From Bacteroidota bacterium (GTDB lineage: Bacteria; Bacteroidota; Bacteroidia; Cytophagales; Cyclobacteriaceae), in the NCBI GenBank assembly GCA_016178785.1, contig JACOSO010000042.1, positions 1 to 64,000 of the forward strand: a DNA stretch of 64,000 bases. The letters are read 5' to 3'. Under the pieces are notes generated by a model. It made no database searches. It saw only the letters and a program-made list of their open reading frames with translations, and was not told where the DNA came from. The position numbers were made by a program, and so were the translations under genes. Positions 18,120-26,973 of the stretch are shown piece after piece. How positions within the stretch are numbered: the stretch's first letter is position 1; each line of letters begins with the position of its first letter.

Positions 18120-18719
18120 ATGTTCGTAGAACCTCGATTAGGTGGCAGAGAAAAATCAGGATGGATTGAAGTGATCTGTGGGTGCATGTTTTCAGGAAAA
18201 ACAGAGGAGCTTATTCGCAGACTCAATCGGGCGCTCATCGCCAAACAGAAGGTTGAAATTTTTAAGCCCGCCATCGATAAGCGTTACCATGAGGAAAAAA
18301 TTGTTTCGCACAGCGATCGTGAGATAAGATCTACCCCGGTAAATTTCGCCAACGATATTTTATTGTTGTCAGGTGATTGCGATGTTGTGGGCATTGACGA
18401 AGCTCAATTTTTTGACGAGGCCATTGTTGAGGTTTGCAATACATTGGCCAATCAAGGAAAACGCGTGATCGTAGCCGGTCTTGACATGGATTACAAAGGC
18501 AAGCCTTTCGGACCAATGCCCTTTCTTCTCTCAATAGCCGAATTTGTTACAAAAGTGCATGCTATCTGCGCACAGACGGGAGAACTTGCTTCCTTTTCTT
18601 TCCGACTCAAGGAAAACAAATCGCAAGTGATGTTGGGTGAAAAAGATGCGTATGAAGCGAGAAGCCGAAGAGCGTTTGTTGAGGGAATGAAACAGTCACA
18701 GATAGAGGATCAAAATTGA
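18120..18719 (+). CDS. tdk: Thymidine kinase (TK1 type)
   Basis: 199 residues. The P-loop GCMFSGKT is at 21-28 and the Walker B/catalytic DEAQFF at 93-98. The substrate lasso region runs from 147 to the end with GEKDAYEARSRRAF. The enzyme phosphorylates thymidine in salvage and usually forms a tetramer. Of the four positions that normally bind structural zinc in TK1-type enzymes, only Cys150 remains. The expected partners read Thr153, Ser182 and Ala185, so zinc binding is probably lost. The start MFVEPRLG fits Bacteroidetes TKs. The last 10 bp overlap the convergent methyltransferase gene. Confidence 0.93.
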   Translation: MFVEPRLGGREKSGWIEVICGCMFSGKTEELIRRLNRALIAKQKVEIFKPAIDKRYHEEKIVSHSDREIRSTPVNFANDILLLSGDCDVVGIDEAQFFDEAIVEVCNTLANQGKRVIVAGLDMDYKGKPFGPMPFLLSIAEFVTKVHAICAQTGELASFSFRLKENKSQVMLGEKDAYEARSRRAFVEGMKQSQIEDQN

Positions 18720-19324
18720 AATAGAGCCGTTTCTATAAAATTTCCATAAAAAAATCTTGATTCAGTTTTTCTTCCTCCAGAATCACCCATCGCTTCACTC
18801 CACGCAGGTATTTTTTTTGACTTAACGTTGCAAGTAACGCTAAAGAAAACGTACATCATTTTTAACATTAATATTTGCCACCATTTAGTGTCAACAAAAT
18901 CCGTAACGATCCATTGAACCTTTGGCGAAAGCGATTTTCTTATTTTAGTTAAAACTATCTTGATCGATTTATCAGTGAACAGGTCGAGATAAAAATTGGT
19001 GATGACAAAGTCGAATTGTTCGTCTTTAGGAATTTCGTTTTCAGTTCCACAAACAAATTGAATCCGCTCATCCTGCTTCGTTTTCTCTTTTGCAATCGCA
19101 ATCATTTTTTCGGACGCTTCGATGTAACAGATTTCTATATCGCTTTTGACTTTAAAGATTTCCGTTAAAATCCAACCCGTGCCGCCTCCCAGAATCAGAA
19201 GTTTCGAACGGTGAGGTATTTTTTCTAAAAAATATTTCTGGGAATCAATTATACTTTTGCCAAAAACCACACGAGCTAACCGATCATATGCAAAAGCAAT
19301 TTTATCGAAGTCGTTTACTCTCAT
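18710..19324 (-). CDS. Class I SAM-dependent methyltransferase
   Basis: 204 residues. The SAM-binding loop LLILGGGTGWIL lies at about 42-53, followed by the acidic ribose-binding strand ICYIEAS and FDFVITNFYLDLF (motif IV-like region, about 105-117). The substrate is unknown. Its start overlaps the stop of the UbiA-like membrane protein by 4 bp (19321-19324), so the two are translationally coupled. This suggests a joint role in modifying a lipid or prenyl compound, but that is inference. The tail (FFYGNFIETALFQF) is normal for the family, so I see no frameshift. Confidence 0.8.
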   Translation of the reverse strand: MRVNDFDKIAFAYDRLARVVFGKSIIDSQKYFLEKIPHRSKLLILGGGTGWILTEIFKVKSDIEICYIEASEKMIAIAKEKTKQDERIQFVCGTENEIPKDEQFDFVITNFYLDLFTDKSIKIVLTKIRKSLSPKVQWIVTDFVDTKWWQILMLKMMYVFFSVTCNVKSKKIPAWSEAMGDSGGRKTESRFFYGNFIETALFQF

Positions 19325-20136
19325 AACAAAACATAGATTAACGGCAATAGAAATACAGCGTCACCCAAAAACCTGTATCGGTCTTCTTCTTTGAAATAAT
19401 TTTTCCTAATAAAAACCAGGAACAACAAGGCATTCATCAAAACCAGTATGATTGCAAATTTCAAATCGAAGATTACAAATTGAACAAGAAAAAGAATTGC
19501 CTGGATCAAGAATAAAATTTTCAAAACCATTTGGGTAGAGCTATCCCCCATGGTTGTTGCGAAAGAAGAGTGCCGGTCTATTTCATCTTGAGTTTTATCA
19601 AACCATGAAAACAACAACAGGTTAATCAGAGCCGTAATTACGAATTGAGCAATCAGGAATAATTGGGCTGAGTTCAAATCTCCGTTTTTCAATGACAAAG
19701 GAATTAACAGCACTCCGCCAGAATAAAGCAACGCACCAATCACTTCTTTTAAAAATCTTAAATAACGTTGAAGTAAAAAGTAAATCGCGATGATAGATGC
19801 CAAACCGAGCCCTTGGACAAAAACTATCTTACGAATAAAAAATAGTTGAGTGCAATCAATCATCACCGATCCAATCAGCAAAGTCAAAAGTATTTTGAAA
19901 TGTTGCTGATGAAACCGATGACGCTCGGTAGCAGCGGGCTGTTGTATTTTTCGCGCGTCAATCAAATGATCGGTCGTGTAAATGATCCATACTGTGAGGC
20001 CAAGCGAAATCAGTCCATAAGGCAAAATGGATACACTAACTATTTTCGCAAAGAACAATGCACATATTACAGCACCTGCTGCCACATCAATGCTTAGGAT
20101 ATTCAGTAAGCGATATGCCCGAAATAATTTTTTCAC
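19321..20136 (-). CDS. UbiA-superfamily-like integral membrane protein
   Basis: 271 residues, almost entirely hydrophobic, with about seven to eight predicted membrane helices. The motif TTDHLIDARK (about 54-63) sits where UbiA prenyltransferases have their first Asp-rich motif, and WFDKTQDEIDRH (about 178-189) resembles the second Asp-rich motif. It could transfer a polyprenyl group or be a non-catalytic relative. The Asp spacing differs from classic NDxxD, so the call is tentative. It is coupled to the following methyltransferase gene by a 4-bp overlap and separated from atpG by a strong terminator. Confidence 0.6.
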   Translation of the reverse strand: MKKLFRAYRLLNILSIDVAAGAVICALFFAKIVSVSILPYGLISLGLTVWIIYTTDHLIDARKIQQPAATERHRFHQQHFKILLTLLIGSVMIDCTQLFFIRKIVFVQGLGLASIIAIYFLLQRYLRFLKEVIGALLYSGGVLLIPLSLKNGDLNSAQLFLIAQFVITALINLLLFSWFDKTQDEIDRHSSFATTMGDSSTQMVLKILFLIQAILFLVQFVIFDLKFAIILVLMNALLFLVFIRKNYFKEEDRYRFLGDAVFLLPLIYVLL

Positions 20137-20140
20137 GCAA

Positions 20141-20174
20141 TAAAAAATCCCGTCCGATGAGTTGGGACGGGATT
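20141..20174 (-). terminator. Terminator of the atpBEFHAG operon
   Basis: A perfect 10-bp stem (AATCCCGTCC at 20146-20155, GGACGGGATT at 20165-20174) with a 9-nt loop. On the minus strand it is followed by a T-run. It lies 24 bp after the atpG stop and before the UbiA-like gene. Confidence 0.9.
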
Positions 20175-20197
20175 CAAATTTATTTAAAATGTTTCGT

Positions 20198-21076
20198 TTA
20201 TGCCGACTTCAATGCCTCTGCACCTGCAACGATCTCAAGAATCTCTTTTGTGATAGCGGCCTGACGAGTGCGATTATAAGTCAATCGCAAGTCTTTCAGG
20301 AGCTCGCCCGCATTTTCGGTCGCTTTATCCATCGCTGTCATCCGTGCTCCGTTTTCTGAAGCATTGCTGTCTAGTACTGACTTAAATAACTGTACTTTCA
20401 GCGATTTAGGAACAAGTCCGGTGATAATTTCTTCCTGATTGGGTTGATAGATGTAATCCACTTCTTCGGCATTCTTTACTTTCGCTGGCGGAAGTATTGG
20501 CAGAAATTGCTCTGTGCGTAAAATTTGAGTGGCTACATTTTTGAATTCGTTGTAAACAACTTCGATCTTATCATACTCGCCTTTACGAAATCCATCCATC
20601 AAAAATTGAGCAACTTCAGAAACTTTATCGAAAGACAGGTCGTGAAAGATCAGGGAATAATCATTCACCATTGGAAAATTTCTCTTTGCAAAAAATTCTG
20701 ATGCTTTTTTCCCGATCGGTAAAATCGTAACGTTTTTCTGTTTGTGTTGTGAAGAATATTTTTCTTCGATCAGTTTTACAACGGCTTTGAAAATGGAACT
20801 ATTAAATCCCCCGCACAATCCGCGATCTGAGCTGACGGTAACTATCAATACTTTTTTTTCTTCGCGAATAGCGTTGTACCAAGTCGGTCCATCGGTGCCG
20901 GCCGCAGACAAGTTTTGCAGAAGTCCGTTCAGTTTCTTCGCAAATGGACGCATTTGAATAATCCGTTCCTGCGATTTGCGCAACTTTGCAGCCGCCACCA
21001 TTTTCATGGCCTTGGTGATCTGTTGCGTTGAGACAACCGATAAGATTCGACTTTTTACTTCTTTTAAACTTGCCAT
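20198..21076 (-). CDS. atpG: ATP synthase gamma subunit
   Basis: 292 residues. The N-terminus MASLKEVKSRILSVVSTQQITKAMKMVAAAKL is the conserved first helix of the central stalk. DRGLCGGFN (about 81-89) and the C-terminal helix with RMTAMDKATENA and YNRTRQAAITKEILEI are family hallmarks. Gamma rotates inside the alpha3beta3 head and couples proton flow to ATP synthesis. It is the last gene of the cluster. atpD and atpC are absent and must lie elsewhere, as is common in Bacteroidetes. Confidence 0.98.
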   Translation of the reverse strand: MASLKEVKSRILSVVSTQQITKAMKMVAAAKLRKSQERIIQMRPFAKKLNGLLQNLSAAGTDGPTWYNAIREEKKVLIVTVSSDRGLCGGFNSSIFKAVVKLIEEKYSSQHKQKNVTILPIGKKASEFFAKRNFPMVNDYSLIFHDLSFDKVSEVAQFLMDGFRKGEYDKIEVVYNEFKNVATQILRTEQFLPILPPAKVKNAEEVDYIYQPNQEEIITGLVPKSLKVQLFKSVLDSNASENGARMTAMDKATENAGELLKDLRLTYNRTRQAAITKEILEIVAGAEALKSA

Positions 21077-21082
21077 ACCTTA

Positions 21083-21189
21083 ATTTGAAAATTTGGTGAT
21101 TTGAAAATGAGGAAATTTAAACTGGTATTCTCCTTTTGTTCAATTATTTGAGCTAGTTTTCAAATTATCAAATTAGCTCATCTTCAAAT
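21083..21189. repeat. Exact 8-nt periodic spacer arrays (atpG-atpA spacer)
   Basis: Five contiguous 8-nt units run from 21083 to 21122: ATTTGAAA, ATTTGGTG, ATTTGAAA, ATGAGGAA, ATTTAAAC. Four or more inverted 8-nt units run from 21158 to 21189: TTTCAAAT, TATCAAAT, TAGCTCAT, CTTCAAAT, then drift. The two arms fill nearly the whole 115-bp spacer between atpA and atpG. Confidence 0.75.
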
Positions 21190-21191
21190 TA

Positions 21192-22766
21192 TTAATATTT
21201 AGATGCTAATTCTGTTGCTGCTTTCTTCACCACATCTGCATCTGCATCTTCAAATTTGCCAGCACGGAAATTGGCAAGCACTTGCTTGTTTTGGGCTCTA
21301 AGCAAATCGATAAATTCTTTCTCGAACTCTTTCATCTTATTTACCGGCACACGGTCCGTGTATCCGCGGGAAGAAGCAAGAATCATTGCCACTTGCTCTT
21401 CAACGGGAACCGGAGCGTACTGAGGCTGTTTCAAAACTTCCGTATTTCTACGGCCACGTTCGATTGTCAATTTAGTAGCAGCATCTAGGTCAGAACCAAA
21501 TTTAGAGAACGCCTCCAATTCGCGGAATTGGGCTTGATCCAACTTCAAAGTACCAGCTACTTTCTTCATTGATTTGATCTGTGCCGAACCACCTACGCGC
21601 GATACTGAAATACCTACGTTGATGGCAGGACGAATACCTGAGTTGAACAAGTTAGTTTCAAGGAATATCTGGCCATCGGTAATCGAGATCACATTCGTAG
21701 GAATGTAAGCCGATACGTCATTGGCTTGCGTTTCGATTATCGGAAGTGCCGTGAGCGAACCGCCACCCTTCACCAAATGCCTGATGCTAGGCGGAAGATC
21801 GTTCATCTTCTTGGCGATCTCATCGTTGTTGATCACTTTCGCAGCGCGCTCCAGCAAACGTGAGTGCAAATAGAACACATCACCAGGATAAGCTTCGCGG
21901 CCAGGAGGTCTTCTCAACAATAATGAAACTTCGCGGTAAGCAACTGCTTGCTTCGATAAATCGTCATAAATGACCAATGCGGGTCTTCCTGTATCGCGGA
22001 AAAACTCTCCAATCGTTGCACCAGTGAAAGGCGCAAAGAACTGCATCGGAGCAGGGTCTCCCGCAGAGGCCGAAACGATCACCGTGAAAGCCATCGCACC
22101 TGCTTTCTCCAACGTAGAAGCCACGCTAGCCACTGTTGATGCTTTCTGACCAATAGCTACATAAATACAGAATACCGGCTTACCCGCTTCGTAAAATTCT
22201 TTTTGATTGATGATCGTGTCTATCGCCACAGCAGTTTTCCCGGTCTGACGATCACCGATGATCAACTCACGCTGGCCACGGCCGATGGGGATCATCGCAT
22301 CAATAGCTTTGATACCTGTTTGTAGAGGTTCATTCACCGGCTGGCGGAAAATTACACCAGGAGCTTTGCGCTCAAGAGGCATTTCATACAGTTGACCAGA
22401 GATTGGTCCTTTACCATCGATAGGTTCTGCCAATGTGTTTACTACTCGGCCAAGCAAGCCTTCTCCGACTTGTACAGACCCAATCTGGCGAGTACGCTTT
22501 ACGGTATCTCCTTCTTTGATTTCTTTTGATTCCCCCAAAAGCACGGCCCCTACATTGTCTTCTTCCAAATTAAGAACGAGCGCTTTCACACCATTTTCAA
22601 ATTGGATCAACTCACCGGCTTGCGCTTGCGTGAGTCCGTAAATGCGGGCAACACCGTCACCAACGGTAAGCACAGTACCTACTTCTTCGAGTTCGGCATC
22701 AGTGCGCGACTTTGAAAGTTGTTCGCGGAGGATTGCTGATATTTCTTCGGGTCTGATTTCTGCCAT
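21192..22766 (-). CDS. atpA: ATP synthase alpha subunit
   Basis: 524 residues. The P-loop GDRQTGKT is at 171-178, the beta-barrel N-terminal domain with [11 protein letters not shown] at about 35-45, and the conserved [15 protein letters not shown] near 380. The C-terminal helical domain follows. It forms the non-catalytic nucleotide sites of the F1 head. The length is standard. It is fifth in the order atpB-E-F-H-A-G, separated from atpH by a palindromic repeat and from atpG by an 8-nt repeat spacer. Confidence 0.99.
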   Translation of the reverse strand: MAEIRPEEISAILREQLSKSRTDAELEEVGTVLTVGDGVARIYGLTQAQAGELIQFENGVKALVLNLEEDNVGAVLLGESKEIKEGDTVKRTRQIGSVQVGEGLLGRVVNTLAEPIDGKGPISGQLYEMPLERKAPGVIFRQPVNEPLQTGIKAIDAMIPIGRGQRELIIGDRQTGKTAVAIDTIINQKEFYEAGKPVFCIYVAIGQKASTVASVASTLEKAGAMAFTVIVSASAGDPAPMQFFAPFTGATIGEFFRDTGRPALVIYDDLSKQAVAYREVSLLLRRPPGREAYPGDVFYLHSRLLERAAKVINNDEIAKKMNDLPPSIRHLVKGGGSLTALPIIETQANDVSAYIPTNVISITDGQIFLETNLFNSGIRPAINVGISVSRVGGSAQIKSMKKVAGTLKLDQAQFRELEAFSKFGSDLDAATKLTIERGRRNTEVLKQPQYAPVPVEEQVAMILASSRGYTDRVPVNKMKEFEKEFIDLLRAQNKQVLANFRAGKFEDADADVVKKAATELASKY

Positions 22767-22829
22767 GGTATCGTTAATGGTTAATCGTTATTAGTTATTC
22801 GTTCAATATTTTAAATAGCTCTGCCTTTC

Positions 22830-22861
22830 TTCCCTCTCCCCTGGAGAGGGTTAGGGTGAGG
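22830..22861 (-). repeat. Dispersed palindromic CCTCACCCTAACCCTCTCC element
   Basis: Read on the minus strand, it starts at the base after the atpH stop codon: the head CCTCACCCTAA, then the hairpin CCCTCTCC/GGAGAGGG. It is the same element as at 16989-17020 after nrdA, with a slightly different loop. It lies inside the ATP synthase operon, 63 bp before atpA. Confidence 0.75.
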
Positions 22862-23422
22862 TCAAAATTCTTTGATATAGGGGTTCTCAGCGAATTTCAC
22901 TTTCAGTGATTTCAACTTATTCTTTATTGATGCATCGATCTGGCGGTCTCCAACATTTAAAATAAAACCACCAATCAAATCTTTGTCGATCTTCTCAACC
23001 AATTCAACTTGCTTCTTCGTGCTTAATTTTTTCACCATCGCTTCAATTTCGCCTTTCAATTTCGCATCAACCGCAATCGTTGTTGTAACTGTTGCTTTTT
23101 CAATGCCTTTGTATTCATTGTAAGCATTATGAAATTCATGAGCAATGGATGGTAACAAAGGCTCGCGGTTTTTGTCTGTCAGCATTTCAAGAATCGCGAG
23201 AGTCAAAGCATGAACTTTGCCTTTGAAAATTGCTTCGAGAATATCTTTCTTTTTATCGTGTTTGATAATCGGGCTTTTCAGCATATTAGCAAACGGGCGA
23301 TTTTCAAGACATACTTTGTCAAACAACTGCATATCGTTATGCACTACTTCAACCGCGCCCTGCTCTTCCGCCAGACTTAGCAATGATTTTACGTACCTCG
23401 AAGCTACACGTGAATCGGCCAT
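22862..23422 (-). CDS. atpH: ATP synthase delta subunit (OSCP)
   Basis: 186 residues. The N-terminus MADSRVASRYVKSLLSLAEEQG is typical of the delta/OSCP helical bundle, and the C-terminal segment VELVEKIDKDLIGGFILNVGDRQIDASIKNKLKSL (about 138-172) is the family signature. It connects the b-subunit stalk to the top of F1. Its start lies 2 bp from the atpF stop, so translation is probably coupled. Confidence 0.97.
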   Translation of the reverse strand: MADSRVASRYVKSLLSLAEEQGAVEVVHNDMQLFDKVCLENRPFANMLKSPIIKHDKKKDILEAIFKGKVHALTLAILEMLTDKNREPLLPSIAHEFHNAYNEYKGIEKATVTTTIAVDAKLKGEIEAMVKKLSTKKQVELVEKIDKDLIGGFILNVGDRQIDASIKNKLKSLKVKFAENPYIKEF

Positions 23423-23424
23423 CG

Positions 23425-23919
23425 TTAATTGAGCTTGAGGTCTTTAATTAAAGTTTCCGTCAGTTCTTTCTGTGACTTATCATCTGAAAGATTTTTCTTG
23501 ATGAGCTTCTCAGCAATTTCCAAAGAGAACACGGCAACTTGTGCTTTGATATCGTTCAATGCGGCTTGTTTTTCGGTATTGATTATTGATTTTGCATCAG
23601 CGATGATCTTATCGGCTGTTTTCTTGGCGTTATTCTGTGCTTCATCATGAAGTTGATTGCCGGCCGTGCGGGCATCGCGCAAAATCTTATCACGCTCTTC
23701 ACGCGCTTCTTTCAACAATTTCTCGTTGTCAGATTTCAATGAAGCCATCTCCATCTTTGCCTTCTCTGCAGAGTCAAGGGCTTTTTGAATTGACTCCTCA
23801 CGTTCCTTCAAAGAACCGAGAATCGGCTTCCACGCGAATTTGGCGAGGATAAAGAAGAGGCCTAAGAAGACAATGAGCTGCCAGAAGAGAAGGCCGGTAC
23901 CAGGTAGTAGTAAATCCAT
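23425..23919 (-). CDS. atpF: ATP synthase b subunit
   Basis: 164 residues. A single N-terminal membrane helix (about 5-26, LLPGTGLLFWQLIVFLGLFF) is followed by a long charged coiled coil with Ala/Glu/Lys periodicity through to the C-terminus. It forms the peripheral stalk. A terminator-like hairpin separates it from atpE upstream. Confidence 0.97.
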   Translation of the reverse strand: MDLLLPGTGLLFWQLIVFLGLFFILAKFAWKPILGSLKEREESIQKALDSAEKAKMEMASLKSDNEKLLKEAREERDKILRDARTAGNQLHDEAQNNAKKTADKIIADAKSIINTEKQAALNDIKAQVAVFSLEIAEKLIKKNLSDDKSQKELTETLIKDLKLN

Positions 23920-23956
23920 AATCTGTTATTTAATAACCAAATTCTATTGAGCCATT

Positions 23957-23998
23957 GAAAAAAGAACTCGCCAGACCCATCGTCAAAGCAAGTTCTTT
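23957..23998 (-). terminator. Intra-operon terminator-like hairpin after atpE
   Basis: On the minus strand, GCAAGTTCTTT complements its partner to give an 11-bp stem (plus-strand arms AAAGAACTCGC 23961-23971 and GCAAGTTCTTT 23988-23998, one G-T pair). It is followed by six T (A-run at 23958-23963). It begins 8 bp after the atpE stop. It could be a partial terminator or a 3' stabiliser that raises c-subunit output over b, delta, alpha and gamma. Confidence 0.65.
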
Positions 23999-24005
23999 TA
24001 ATCAT

Positions 24006-24263
<258 letters not shown>

Positions 24264-24283
24264 TTAAGTGAAACAAAAAAACA

Positions 24284-24319
24284 ACCTGGATTTTTATGAT
24301 TTACTTGATTAACATGATT
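24284..24319. repeat. 9-nt periodic repeat in the atpB-atpE spacer
   Basis: Four contiguous 9-nt units each ending in GATT: ACCTGGATT, TTTATGATT, TACTTGATT, AACATGATT. No gene or promoter overlaps them. The rest of the 182-bp spacer is AT-rich and holds nothing else I can name. Confidence 0.6.
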
Positions 24320-24433
24320 GCTCTCCCCATTCAATTTTTTTAACGCATCCAAGATCATGTTCATCCGCTTAATCATTTCTATTAGTACATCAATCAACTT
24401 AAAATCAATTTTCCTTTTTTAACTCATCAGCGA

Positions 24434-25525
24434 TCAATGATGTTCATCTTCAGCTGTAGACATTCCGATATAAAGCGAGGTGAATAAAGCAAACACATAC
24501 GCCTGGATACCAGCAACCAACAGCTCAATTAAATTAATAAATACAACTACCAAAGAAGCCCCAAAGCCCACAATGTAGCTATGGAAGATAAAGCCCAAGC
24601 AAATCAAGCTCAAGATCACAATATGACCTGCTGTGATAGCCACAAACAAACGAATCGTCAAAGCGAATGGCTTTGTAAAAATGCCGATGATTTCGACAGG
24701 CAAGATAATGATGCGCAATGGGAGCGGAACACCCGGAGTCCAGAAGATGTGCTTCCAGTAAGAAGCATTTCCACTGAAGTTGGTAATCATGAAGGTCAAA
24801 ATCGCAAGAGTGAATGTCACTGCAATATTTCCGGTGAGGTTAGCCGCGCCCGGAAGCAAACCCAATAGGTTTCCAAAAAGAATGAAAAAGAATAATGTTA
24901 GAATGTAAGGCAAGTATTTTTCGTAATGGTGGCCAATGTTGGGCTTTACGATTTCATCACGAACAAAAACAATAATTGGCTCCATGAATGACTGTAGTCC
25001 TTTAGGGGCTTTGCCTTGGTTCTTTTTGTATGAACCAGCAACTGAAAGAAGGACGGACAGAAGAACTGCAGCAGTAATAAAAAGCATCGCAACATTCTTG
25101 GTAATCGACAAATTCAATACTTCTTCTCCGGTAGAAGTCAAAATAATATTTCGTCCTTCGAGTTTGTAACCGTTGTATTCAACCTCTTTGTGATTCTCAT
25201 CATAAAAATGAGATGATGAAAAAACATCGAGCCCTTTTTGTGAAGAATAGACAATTACCGGGAGCGGTAGTACCACGTGATCTGCGAAGTGCCAAATAGG
25301 GGCATCTTTTACGTGCTCAATGATAGTTTCATTAGGATTGAACTTTCCATGTTCTTCACCGTGGCTCTCAGCAGAAGTAGAATCTGAGTGACTCTGAACG
25401 TGTGTAGTGTCTGTAGTGTCGCTATGATTTCCCTCCGATTCTTGTGCCCAACAGGGAAAGCCAAAGGCAGCAACAAAAAACAAAGTTAAAATCGCAGGAA
25501 TTGCTGTAAAAAAAGGCTTTCTCAT
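24434..25525 (-). CDS. atpB: ATP synthase a subunit
   Basis: 363 residues, longer than the about 270 of E. coli because of an N-terminal extension. A signal-peptide-like segment (1-27, ending CWAQ) is followed by a His/Ser/Asp/Glu-rich stretch (about 28-65) and an extra soluble region to about 145, all usual in Bacteroidetes. The membrane part has the essential arginine in ALTIRLFVAITAGH, which faces the c-ring. It forms the proton half-channels. First gene of the ATP synthase cluster; an exact -7 box lies 33 nt upstream. Confidence 0.97.
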   Translation of the reverse strand: MRKPFFTAIPAILTLFFVAAFGFPCWAQESEGNHSDTTDTTHVQSHSDSTSAESHGEEHGKFNPNETIIEHVKDAPIWHFADHVVLPLPVIVYSSQKGLDVFSSSHFYDENHKEVEYNGYKLEGRNIILTSTGEEVLNLSITKNVAMLFITAAVLLSVLLSVAGSYKKNQGKAPKGLQSFMEPIIVFVRDEIVKPNIGHHYEKYLPYILTLFFFILFGNLLGLLPGAANLTGNIAVTFTLAILTFMITNFSGNASYWKHIFWTPGVPLPLRIIILPVEIIGIFTKPFALTIRLFVAITAGHIVILSLICLGFIFHSYIVGFGASLVVVFINLIELLVAGIQAYVFALFTSLYIGMSTAEDEHH

Positions 25526-25557
25526 CAGTATTGGGGGAGTCGTTTTTTATGCGACTG

Positions 25558-25565
25558 CAAAAGTA
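25558..25565 (-). promoter_or_regulatory. -7 box of the atpB operon
   Basis: TACTTTTG on the minus strand is an exact TAnnTTTG, 33 nt before the atpB ATG. A TTTG at 25581-25584 is spaced 15 nt away, shorter than usual. The leader contains a small AGTCG/CGACT inverted repeat. Confidence 0.55.
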
Positions 25566-25652
25566 AAAATTATCTGTCCCCAAAAAAATCTTTGAGGAAA
25601 TTTTTGGGGAAGGTGAAGTTTTTGGTTCAAGGGGGGTGGGGAACGCTGAGCC

Positions 25653-26972
25653 TCACGGATTACTGGCGACTGGAGGATGGTTGGGTATAGTAAGGGTAAA
25701 CGTGGTGCCATTATTCTTACTTGACGATACTTCAATGGAGCCATTCAGTTTATCTATGATTTCTTTTACAATGTATAAGCCCAAACCTGAGCCGGTGGAA
25801 TTGGATGATCCCCTGTAAAACATGTTGAATATTTTCTCAATTTTCTCGGCATCAATACCTATCCCATTGTCATGAATCTTGATGCATGAATTCTCGAGAG
25901 TCGTGTTTATCTCTACTTTGATGAAGGGTTCCTTCTCGAGCGGGTTTTGGTAATTAATGGCATTGGATATGAGATTGTTAAAAATGATCATCAAACGCCT
26001 TTTGTCACAAAAGAAAGGTTCGTTTGAAATAGTCTCCACTATTTTTTTTATCCGCAGCGCCAAGGGAGAATATTTAAGGTGCTGAAAGCTTTCTTCTATC
26101 AATTCGTTAAAGTCAATAAGTTCTGCGCTGGTCTCCATTCTGGAATTACGTGAGTAATCAATGATGTCTTCAATAAAATGATCCAGCTTCAGGATACTGC
26201 TTCGCATAAGCTCAAGATGGACACTGTTGTCTTTATCTTTTTCCAATTCCATAAGACTGATTAACCCCAGCAACGATCTTAAAGGAGCTCGCAAATCATG
26301 CGAAGCGCTATATACAAATTTATCAAGCTCAGCATTAGTCTTCCTGAGCATCTCGTTGGCATTATTCAGGTTCTCTTCATTTTGCTTTTGCGCTGTGATG
26401 TCAATGATGGCTCCGTCAAAAAAGGAATTTCCTATTTTATCGTAGGAGACCATCGAGCTAAGCAAGCCCCAAAAAGTGGTGCCGTTTTTGCGTCTGAACA
26501 ATACCTCTTCGCTTTTCATAGACCCCTTCTGAGTCAGCTTCTTTAGGAGTTCTTTACGCTTTTCCGGGTAGGCATATAGTTTTTCAGGGGGTATACCCAG
26601 CACCTCTTCTTCCGAATCGTATCCAAATAACTCCACAAAAGCTTGGTTTACAAATTTGAGGCCTCCGGTAGGTGTGCTGCGATAAACTGCTTCGCGAAGG
26701 CTTTCCGTAATGGACTTAAGGATTTGATCTTTCTCCCGGATTTTTTCTTCAGCCAGGCTTTTGAATCTCAGCTCTTCTTGCAATTTCCGGTTTGTTTCCA
26801 TCAACTCCTGCGAGCTTAGCTCCATCGCACGCTCAAGAAGCACATGATCGCGATCGTAAAATTGGTAGGATTCGTTGATGGCCTTTAACAAGGTCGACAT
26901 CTCAGACGAAAGGTATTTTCCATACCAGTATTTCCGTAATTGCCGTTCCAATAATTTATGCCACTTGCGCAT
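25653..26972 (-). CDS. Soluble PAS-domain sensor histidine kinase
   Basis: 439 residues, no membrane segment. An N-terminal helical region (1-85) becomes coiled coil. A PAS domain covers about 86-195 (FVNQAFVELFGYDSEEE to the PAC-like FFDGAIIDIT). The dimerisation/phosphoacceptor helix carries His225 in SASHDLRAPL. The ATPase domain has the N box NNLISNA (332-338), G1 DNGIGI (368-373) and G2 GSGLGL (394-399). It starts 1 bp after the FIST gene, so the two are co-expressed and probably form one cytoplasmic sensor. No response regulator is encoded nearby, so its target is unknown. Confidence 0.95.
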   Translation of the reverse strand: MRKWHKLLERQLRKYWYGKYLSSEMSTLLKAINESYQFYDRDHVLLERAMELSSQELMETNRKLQEELRFKSLAEEKIREKDQILKSITESLREAVYRSTPTGGLKFVNQAFVELFGYDSEEEVLGIPPEKLYAYPEKRKELLKKLTQKGSMKSEEVLFRRKNGTTFWGLLSSMVSYDKIGNSFFDGAIIDITAQKQNEENLNNANEMLRKTNAELDKFVYSASHDLRAPLRSLLGLISLMELEKDKDNSVHLELMRSSILKLDHFIEDIIDYSRNSRMETSAELIDFNELIEESFQHLKYSPLALRIKKIVETISNEPFFCDKRRLMIIFNNLISNAINYQNPLEKEPFIKVEINTTLENSCIKIHDNGIGIDAEKIEKIFNMFYRGSSNSTGSGLGLYIVKEIIDKLNGSIEVSSSKNNGTTFTLTIPNHPPVASNP

Positions 26973-26973
26973 C

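Noticed and set aside
18710-18840. Possible frameshift at the C-terminus of the methyltransferase (A-run at 18747-18753)
   Set aside because: The frame as read ends in FFYGNFIETALFQF, which is the usual family ending, so no frameshift is needed.
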